Source of the DNA: Burkholderiales bacterium
Lineage (GTDB): Bacteria > Pseudomonadota > Gammaproteobacteria > Burkholderiales > SG8-39
Length of the DNA stretch: 64,000 nt
Assembly: GCA_014860355.1 (NCBI GenBank)
Contig: JACZJV010000101.1
Span: 1 to 64,000, forward strand
Direction of reading: 5' to 3'
Positions within the stretch are counted from its first letter, which is position 1; every line of letters starts with the position of its first letter. Of this stretch, positions 58,542-64,000 are shown one piece after another. The position numbers and the translations under genes were made by a program. The notes beneath the pieces were generated by a model. It worked only from the letters and a program-made list of their open reading frames with translations. It did not search any database and was not told where the DNA came from.

Positions 58542-59945
58542 ATGCACCGGTTCCTGGTTTCAGCCGCGCGCAAGTCTTCGGGCAAGACCAGCGTGAGCAT
58601 CGGCCTGGCGGCGGAGTTGTCGCGTCGCGGCCTCGCCGTGCAGACATTCAAGAAGGGCCCGGATTACATCGATCCGATCTGGCTCTCGGCAGCGACCGGC
58701 CGCAACTGCCGCAATCTGGATTTCAACTTGTCCACTCCGGAACAGCTGCGGCTGGAGTTCGCGCGTCATAGCGCCGGCGCCGATATCTGCCTGGTCGAAG
58801 GCAACAAGGGCCTGTACGACGGACTCGATCTGCATGGCAAGAACAGCAATGCCGCGCTGGCGCAACTGCTGGACCTGCCGGTGGTGCTGGTGCTCGACGC
58901 ACGCGGCATGACCCGCGGCATCGCACCGCTGATACTCGGCTATCAGGCCTTCGAGCGCTCGCTCGGCATCGCCGGCGTAATCCTCTCCAGGGTCGGCGGC
59001 GCGCGCCACGAATCCAAGCTGCGCGCGGTGATAGAACACTACACCGACGTACCGGTGCTGGGCGCGGTGCAGGAGGATCCGCGGCTGGCGATCGCCGAGC
59101 GCCACATCGGCCTTGTGCCCGCCCACGAGGACGGCGCCGCGCAGACCCGCATCGCACTGCTCGCCGCGGCTGTGGCAAAGCAGGTCGATCTGGAACGCTT
59201 GCTCGCGCTTACGCGCAGCCGGGGGGCGTTACCCCCTGCGCCGCGGCCGGCGCCTGCGCCCGGGCCGGGCGTGCGCATAGGCGTCGCGCGCGACCGCGCA
59301 TTCGGTTTCTACTATCCGGACGACCTCGAGGCGCTGGAGCGTGCCGGTGCCGAACTGCTGTTCTTCGACACGCTGCGCGAGGCGCAGCTGCCGCGGGTGG
59401 ACGGGCTCATCATCGGCGGCGGCTTTCCCGAAATGTTCATGCGCGAGCTCGAGGCAAATACCACGATGCGCGGCGAAATACTCGCGGCGATCCGGGCGGG
59501 CATGCCCGCATATGCCGAATGCGGCGGGCTCATGTACCTCGCGCGCTCGCTATGCTGGCGCGGCGAGACGCGTCGAATGGTGGGTGCGATCGCGGGGGAC
59601 GTGGTGATGCACGAGCGGCCGGTCGGCCGCGGTTACGTCAGGCTCGCCCCGACCGAAGCCCACCCCTGGGGCGGGCACGGCGAAAGAGCTGCGGAAATTC
59701 CGGCGCACGAGTTTCACTACTCGAGCATCGACGGACTGGCCGCAGACACGCGCTTCGCCTACCGCGTGGCGCGCGGTTTCGGCACCGACGGAAAATCCGA
59801 CGGCATCGTGGTCAGCAACCTGCTGGCCAATTACGCGCATCTGCGCAGCGCCGGAAGCTACGACTGGGCGGCGCGCTTCGTCGGATTCGTCCGGGACAAG
59901 GCGGGTCGCCGCACCCCGGCGCCGACCCTGGCTGCGGCGCACTGA
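58542..59945 (+). CDS. dsrN: DsrN, siroheme amidase (cobyrinic acid a,c-diamide synthase-like)
   Basis: 467 residues from ATG 58542. The N-terminal ATP-binding part has SSGKTSVSIGLAAEL and KGPDYIDP; the C-terminal glutamine amidotransferase part has Cys327 in PAYAECGGLMYL as nucleophile, and a later EFHYSSI. In Dsr systems this CbiA/CobB-like enzyme turns siroheme into sirohydrochlorin amide heme for DsrAB. Position directly after dsrP supports this over a cobalamin role. cobA starts 9 nt after the stop. Confidence 0.92.
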   Translation: MHRFLVSAARKSSGKTSVSIGLAAELSRRGLAVQTFKKGPDYIDPIWLSAATGRNCRNLDFNLSTPEQLRLEFARHSAGADICLVEGNKGLYDGLDLHGKNSNAALAQLLDLPVVLVLDARGMTRGIAPLILGYQAFERSLGIAGVILSRVGGARHESKLRAVIEHYTDVPVLGAVQEDPRLAIAERHIGLVPAHEDGAAQTRIALLAAAVAKQVDLERLLALTRSRGALPPAPRPAPAPGPGVRIGVARDRAFGFYYPDDLEALERAGAELLFFDTLREAQLPRVDGLIIGGGFPEMFMRELEANTTMRGEILAAIRAGMPAYAECGGLMYLARSLCWRGETRRMVGAIAGDVVMHERPVGRGYVRLAPTEAHPWGGHGERAAEIPAHEFHYSSIDGLAADTRFAYRVARGFGTDGKSDGIVVSNLLANYAHLRSAGSYDWAARFVGFVRDKAGRRTPAPTLAAAH

Positions 59946-59954
59946 TATGCGCGC

Positions 59955-60746
59955 ATGAACGCGCCTGGCACTCGCGCCATGCTCCCGGGCATGGTCTATC
60001 TGGTGGGGGCGGGGCCCGGCGATCCGGAGCTGCTGACCCTGCGTGCGGCAAAACTGCTGGCCGAGGCCGAGGTCATCGTCCACGACCACCTCGTCTCGGC
60101 GCCCATACTCGAGATGTGCCATGGCGGCGCGCAGCTCATCTACGCCGGCAAAGAGCGCGGCAATCATGCGCTCGACCAGACCGATTTGAATCAGCTGCTG
60201 GTTCGCCTTGCGCGCGAGGGCAAGCGCGTGATCCGGTTGAAGGGCGGCGATCCGTTCATATTCGGCCGCGGCGGCGAAGAGGTCGAAGCGCTGGCTGCAG
60301 CCGGCATCGCCTTCGAAGTGGTTCCGGGAATCACGGCAGCCTGCGGCGTAGCAGCGTATGCCGGCATCCCGCTTACCCATCGCGATCATGCCAATTCCTG
60401 TCTGTTCGTTGCCGGCCACCTCAAGGACGGCAGCATCGATCTGGACTGGGACTTCCTTGCGCGCCCGGGCCGCACGCTGGTGGTGTACATGGGGCTGCTG
60501 GGTTTGCCCACCCTGTGCCGCGAACTCGTGGCACACGGAGTGCCCGAAACCACGCCCGCGGCGATCGTGCAACACGGCACCACGCAGAGCCAGCGTACGG
60601 TCGCGGGTACGCTCGCGACACTGCCGCAGCTGGCCCAGGCCGCGCGCCTGGCGCCGCCTACCCTGATTATCATCGGGGGCGTGGTGCGCCTGCACACGCG
60701 GCTCGCCTGGTACGAGTCACTGGCGGCAGCGGCGGCCAGGGACTAG
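59955..60746 (+). CDS. cobA: Uroporphyrinogen-III C-methyltransferase
   Basis: 263 residues from ATG 59955; ATG 59991 would fit the family start more closely. SUMT motifs: [44 protein letters not shown] (substrate loop), [16 protein letters not shown] and PGITAACG. It makes precorrin-2 from uroporphyrinogen III, the first step to siroheme. As last gene of the dsr run it supplies cofactor for DsrAB. It has no CysG dehydrogenase/ferrochelatase part, so those steps are encoded elsewhere. It converges with the response regulator gene with only 16 nt between stops. Confidence 0.92.
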   Translation: MNAPGTRAMLPGMVYLVGAGPGDPELLTLRAAKLLAEAEVIVHDHLVSAPILEMCHGGAQLIYAGKERGNHALDQTDLNQLLVRLAREGKRVIRLKGGDPFIFGRGGEEVEALAAAGIAFEVVPGITAACGVAAYAGIPLTHRDHANSCLFVAGHLKDGSIDLDWDFLARPGRTLVVYMGLLGLPTLCRELVAHGVPETTPAAIVQHGTTQSQRTVAGTLATLPQLAQAARLAPPTLIIIGGVVRLHTRLAWYESLAAAAARD

Positions 60747-60762
60747 CTGGTGCGGTTCGGAT

Positions 60763-61440
60763 CTAGTGCTTGCGCGGTTCGGTCGCGCCTTGCGGTGCGG
60801 ATCTTTGCTCTACCGCAAACACTGCGGCTTCGACCCGCGAGGTGAAGTTGAGCTTCGACAGGATGTGGCGAACATGCAGCTTCACAGTGTCGTAGCTGAT
60901 GTCGAGCGCGCGCGCGATGGCCTTGTTCGACATGCCCTGCGCCAGGTGACTGAGAATCTCGCGCTCGCGATCGGTCAGCTGCCCCAGCAGGTTCTCGCGG
61001 GTTTTGCCCTGCCTCCCGGGCTGCAGCAGGTCCACAAGTTTCATCGTCATTGCCGGTGCGACCACGGTTTCACCGCGCACTGCGCGCAGGATGGCGTCGG
61101 TGACGTCCTCGGGCTCCATGTCCTTCAGCAGGTAGCCGCGCGCCCCGGCGTGCAGCGCGTTGGCAAGATCGTCTTCGGAGTCCGATACGGTCAGGATCAG
61201 GGTGGGACCGCTCCAGCCGTAATCCTGCAGGGTGCGCAGCAGCGCAAGTCCGCCGTGCGGCGGCAAATTGAGGTCGAGTAGCAGCACGTCCGGCTTCTCC
61301 TCCTGCATCAGGCGCGCGGCCTCGGTGGCGCCGGCGGTGGCCGCCACCACCTCGATGTTGTTGCGGCCATGCAGCAACTCGGCCAGACCTTTGCGGAACA
61401 GCGTATGGTCATCGACCAGCATTACGCGAACCGCGCTCAT
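60763..61440 (-). CDS. NarL/FixJ-type response regulator
   Basis: 225 residues. The receiver domain (1-120) has VDDHTLFRKGL, phosphorylation site Asp56 in LLLDLNLPPHGG, and lysine in YLLKDMEPED. The LuxR-type DNA-binding domain (about 155-215) has LTDREREILSHLAQGMSNKAIA and DTVKLHVRHILSKL, very close to NarL. It is encoded with its kinase: the start (61440) overlaps the kinase stop. It lies between cobA and tusA-dsrE2, so those sulfur genes are plausible targets, but no binding site was identified. Confidence 0.9.
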   Translation of the reverse strand: MSAVRVMLVDDHTLFRKGLAELLHGRNNIEVVAATAGATEAARLMQEEKPDVLLLDLNLPPHGGLALLRTLQDYGWSGPTLILTVSDSEDDLANALHAGARGYLLKDMEPEDVTDAILRAVRGETVVAPAMTMKLVDLLQPGRQGKTRENLLGQLTDREREILSHLAQGMSNKAIARALDISYDTVKLHVRHILSKLNFTSRVEAAVFAVEQRSAPQGATEPRKH

Positions 61441-62645
61441 GCTTGCGTTCCGCGCGCCGGAAACACCAGGCTGACGCGCGCGCCTCCCTGGGGCAGATTG
61501 ACGATTTCGATCGCGCCGTTCAGCCGCTGCGCGCGTTCGCGCATGATGTTGACGCCGAGGTGATGGCGCAGGTGGGTATGCTGCTCGGCGCCGCCCAGGC
61601 GCTGGCCGAATGCGTAAAAGCCCAGTCCGTCATCCTCTATCGCAAACCGGTATTCGCCGCCGGCCAGTTCCATGGTGAGCTTGGCGCGTTTTGCACCGGA
61701 ATGGCGCGCCACATTCGCGAGCGCCTCCTGCATGATGTGGAACACCTGGCTTTCCTCCTCCACGCTCAGGTCGAGGTCCGTGGTGCGGTTGTCGAATGCG
61801 AGCGTGATACCGGTGCGGTCGTGGAATTTGCCCCTCATTTCCTGCAGCGCGTGCACCAGGCCCAGCGGATCCATCCGGTTGCGGAACTGCGACAGCAGCT
61901 CCCTCAGGTCGGCGTAAGCGTCATCCAGCGCCTGCTGCACCTCGTTGGTGTGCTTGAGCGCGCGCTGCTGTTCGTTCGCCTCCAGCGCCTCCTGCATCAT
62001 GGCGAGCCGGATTTTCATATAAGCCATGGTCTGTGCGAGCGAGTCGTGCACCTCGTTCGCGATCAACTGGCGCTCGCTCATCAGCGTCATGCGCATGTTC
62101 TCGCGCAACAGGCGGGTGTTTTCCAGAGCCATGCCCAGGTGCTCGCTGATGGACCGGAACAGCAGCCCCAGCTCTTCCGGCGTGTCGCGCTGCTCGTCGA
62201 AGAACAGGGTGTAGGCGCCCAGCACCCGGCCCATGTGTCGCAGCGGCACCACCAGCGCGGTACCCACGCTGCGGAAATAATCCGATCCCGTCTGCGCTGC
62301 GCAATGCTGCAATTCGAAACTCTGGCGCACGGCGTCGTCGCCCACCGCCGCACCGCAGACACCGCAGTCCAGCGGCACCAACTGCTCCTGCGCGACCACT
62401 TCGGGCGTCAGACCCTGCGATGCGACCAGGCGCAGGTGCGCGCCGTCGCTGGTCACCACGCGCACGAGTCCGGACTGTGCGACCGCGAGCCGGATCATGG
62501 TGCCCAGGGAGCGCTCGAGCAACTTCTCCGGATTGTGCTCTTCGGCGAGCACGAGGGTGAGTTCCGACAGCGCGCGCAAGGCCTGTAGGTCGGTTTCGCG
62601 TGCAGCGCCGGCGGCTTGCAGGGGGCGTATGCCCGGCAGGTTCAT
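61437..62645 (-). CDS. Soluble NarX-like sensor histidine kinase with GAF domain
   Basis: 402 residues from the ATG at 62645, no membrane helix and no signal peptide. A GAF domain spans about 25-185 and carries a cysteine group, LDCGVCGAAV and ELQHCA, reminiscent of the cysteine cluster of NarX and of Fe-S or redox-sensing kinases. The phosphoacceptor region is ANEVHDSLAQTMAYMK; the ATPase part has HIMQEALANVARHSGAKR, EDDGLGF and a final GVNIMRERAQRLNG. It should sense a cytoplasmic redox or sulfur signal and phosphorylate the regulator encoded next to it (ATGA overlap). Confidence 0.87.
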   Translation of the reverse strand: MNLPGIRPLQAAGAARETDLQALRALSELTLVLAEEHNPEKLLERSLGTMIRLAVAQSGLVRVVTSDGAHLRLVASQGLTPEVVAQEQLVPLDCGVCGAAVGDDAVRQSFELQHCAAQTGSDYFRSVGTALVVPLRHMGRVLGAYTLFFDEQRDTPEELGLLFRSISEHLGMALENTRLLRENMRMTLMSERQLIANEVHDSLAQTMAYMKIRLAMMQEALEANEQQRALKHTNEVQQALDDAYADLRELLSQFRNRMDPLGLVHALQEMRGKFHDRTGITLAFDNRTTDLDLSVEEESQVFHIMQEALANVARHSGAKRAKLTMELAGGEYRFAIEDDGLGFYAFGQRLGGAEQHTHLRHHLGVNIMRERAQRLNGAIEIVNLPQGGARVSLVFPARGTQA

Positions 62646-62820
62646 GGATTGCTCCGCTCGCGCCGGAGTCGCCTTGCCCCGGCGTCATCATTTTGTCTCA
62701 GAGAAATACTACCACGGCCTGCAGCGCGCGAAAGCCGGACGGGCACGCGACGCCGGACCTAGCCCGGTGCGGGCGAAAGGCCCGGGCAACGATCGTCGTG
62801 CCGAGTGCGCCATGCTTGGT

Positions 62821-62826
62821 TACAAT
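62821..62826 (+). promoter_or_regulatory. Possible -10 element of tusA copy 2
   Basis: TACAAT, 45 nt before the ATG, with a TGG just upstream that may act as an extended -10. No good -35 is seen at the right distance. Confidence 0.28.
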
Positions 62827-62870
62827 GGAAAGTGCTGCTAGGGTCTATCTATCAATTCGAGGGAGCTATC

Positions 62871-63098
62871 ATGAATTTCGACAAGGAGCTGGATGCACGC
62901 GGCCTGAACTGTCCGCTGCCCATATTGCGCGCGAAAAAGGCGCTGACCGATATGCAGAGCGGGCAGGTGCTGCGCATCGTTTCAACCGATGTAGGTTCGG
63001 TCAAGGATTTCCAGGCATTTTGCAAGCAGACCGGCAACGAATTGCTGTCGCAGCAGGAGGGTAACAACGAATTCACCTTTTTCCTGAAGCGGAAGTGA
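62871..63098 (+). CDS. tusA: TusA sulfur carrier protein, copy 2
   Basis: 75 residues with GGGAG 6 nt before the ATG. Cys14 in GLNCPLPIL is the carrier cysteine. It differs from copy 1 (35250) at residues 6, 41, 62 and three near 64-68 only. Here it precedes dsrE2, the usual tusA-dsrE2 pairing of oxidisers; the rhodanese gene often found with them is not in the window. It probably collects sulfur from low-molecular-weight persulfides and feeds DsrEFH. The 260-nt gap to dsrE2 suggests separate control of the two genes. Confidence 0.93.
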   Translation: MNFDKELDARGLNCPLPILRAKKALTDMQSGQVLRIVSTDVGSVKDFQAFCKQTGNELLSQQEGNNEFTFFLKRK

Positions 63099-63243
63099 GC
63101 ACCGCAGCTTCGGAAAAGGACGGCGCGCGCGCTGCCGGCAACGAGACCGCGGCGCAAATGCCAAGCTTGCACGAATGCCTTGCTGCAGCCCGGGTGACCG
63201 ACGCGGCCTGCGGCGGGGCCGGGCATCAGCCAAAGCTATTGTG

Positions 63244-63301
63244 GAATAAGATTATTCGGGTGGATTAGAGCCGGGGTATTCGGGCAATATCGTGAATATT
63301 C
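63244..63301. promoter_or_regulatory. AT-rich repeats upstream of dsrE2
   Basis: The stretch holds GAATAA-GA-TTATTC (63244-63257), GAATATTC (63294-63301) and two direct ATTCGGG copies 24 bp apart (63254-63260 and 63278-63284). It is AT rich in a GC-rich region, as expected for a control region. The regulator is unknown. Confidence 0.35.
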
Positions 63302-63358
63302 TCAGAATTAGAGCCCGGCGCAAGTCGACGCCAACAAGGACCGGAAAAGGAGGGATCT

Positions 63359-63976
63359 ATGGGTGCTACCCCTGATATCGCGCTGATCGAAGAGATCGTT
63401 CGCCAACGGCTGGACGAAATCCTGCCGCAGAAACTCGAGGAAAAACTCGCGGAGATGAAGGCGAACAAAACGCCTTCGATGACCATCATCGCCACCAAGG
63501 GGACGCTGGACTGGGCCTATCCCCCCTTCATCCTGGCCTCTACCGCAGCTGCGCTGGGCTGGAACGTGGCGATTTTCTTTACGTTCTACGGCCTGCAGCT
63601 GCTCAGGAAAGACATTTCGGGCCTCAAGATCAGCCCGCTAGGCAATCCGGGCATGCCGATGAAAATGCCTTTCGGCCCCGACTGGTTCAAAGGCATCAAC
63701 TGGAACATCCCCAATCTGGTCCAGGCAGGCATCCCGGGTTTCGAATCCTTCGCCACCACGCTGATGCAGCAAACAATCAAGAATAACGGCGTGGCCGACA
63801 TATCCGAATTGCGCTCGCTGTGCCTGGAAGCGGGCGTGAACATGATCGGCTGCCAGATGACGGTGGATTTGTTCGGCTTCACGCACGAGGATTTCATCCC
63901 GGAAGTGAAGGAATATTGCGGCGCTGCCTCGTTCCTGCCGATGGCGCAGGAGGCCGATGTCACGCTGTTCGTCTAG
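63359..63976 (+). CDS. dsrE2: DsrE2, membrane-associated sulfur-transfer protein
   Basis: 205 residues from ATG 63359 with a strong GGAGGG 4 nt upstream. An N-terminal coiled part (LIEEIVRQRLDEILPQKLEEKLAEM) is followed by two hydrophobic stretches (PPFILASTAAALGWNVAIFFTFYG) and the DsrE2 pattern NIPNLVQAGIPGFESFATTLMQ. Two cysteines, LRSLCLEAGVNMIGCQMTVDLFG (Cx9C), are the persulfide candidates. DsrE2 works with TusA and rhodanese in passing sulfane sulfur to DsrEFH and sits at the membrane. Further genes of the cluster probably lie beyond the right edge. Confidence 0.88.
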   Translation: MGATPDIALIEEIVRQRLDEILPQKLEEKLAEMKANKTPSMTIIATKGTLDWAYPPFILASTAAALGWNVAIFFTFYGLQLLRKDISGLKISPLGNPGMPMKMPFGPDWFKGINWNIPNLVQAGIPGFESFATTLMQQTIKNNGVADISELRSLCLEAGVNMIGCQMTVDLFGFTHEDFIPEVKEYCGAASFLPMAQEADVTLFV

Positions 63977-64000
63977 CACAACACGAATTCGACCTGCGGC

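Overview
The window reads as one chromosomal block from a GC-rich, chemolithotrophic sulfur-oxidising proteobacterium. Gene content and similarity to what I know of Thiobacillus/Sulfuricella/Sulfuritalea-type organisms suggest Betaproteobacteria, but no rRNA is present to prove it. The core is the oxidative (reverse) dissimilatory sulfite reductase pathway. It carries nearly everything needed to take stored or protein-bound sulfane sulfur to sulfite and then sulfate, plus several poorly described sulfur-linked gene groups. I saw no tRNA, rRNA, insertion sequence or CRISPR array.

Layout. 0-1.2 kb: 3' end of aprA (APS reductase, sulfite to sulfate via APS), closed by a clear intrinsic terminator. 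1.2-7 kb: YkgJ-type protein, a broken GGDEF gene, a lipoprotein phosphoesterase, and cbbQ/cbbO (Rubisco activase pair) without Rubisco. 7-13.4 kb: housekeeping and accessory genes (thrH, Pat-type acetyltransferase, slyX, amidase, a secreted unknown). 13.8-20 kb: a c-di-GMP island (two HD-GYP proteins, one GGDEF protein) around a CAP-domain secreted protein. 20-24 kb: DASS transporter, DUF2889 protein, ClC antiporter. 24-30.4 kb (minus strand): qmoA-qmoB-hdrC-hdrB, the electron partner of AprBA, preceded by two small unknown genes. 30.4-35.1 kb: soeABC, the direct sulfite:quinone oxidoreductase, so both sulfite-oxidation routes are encoded.

35.2-41.4 kb: tusA, then a DsrE-like/TusA-like/SQR-like/DUF1641 set, a fusion of a DNA-binding-like domain to a ferredoxin reductase behind a 26-bp perfect palindrome, and two conserved unknowns. 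41.4-45.6 kb (minus strand, divergent from dsrA): a compact set of a CMD-Rieske fusion, a TauD-type oxygenase, an unknown helical protein, a DsrC paralogue lacking its redox cysteines, a double-TusA protein, a stand-alone Cas6/Cmx6-like protein and a small unknown. 45.8-60.7 kb: dsrABEFHCMKL, a second dsrL, dsrJOPN and cobA (uroporphyrinogen methylase for siroheme). 60.8-62.6 kb: a soluble NarX/NarL-like two-component pair on the minus strand. 62.9-64 kb: a second, nearly identical tusA and dsrE2.

How it fits together: TusA and DsrE2 relay sulfane sulfur to DsrEFH, which loads DsrC. DsrC trisulfide is handled by DsrMKJOP, and DsrAB with DsrL releases sulfite. Sulfite is oxidised by SoeABC or by AprBA-Qmo. 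CobA and DsrN supply the siroheme (amide) cofactor. The most unusual points are the two tandem dsrL genes that differ in the NAD(P)H-site YRR motif, the minus-strand Cas6-like/cysteine-less DsrC cluster, and the redox protein with an N-terminal DNA-binding-like domain.
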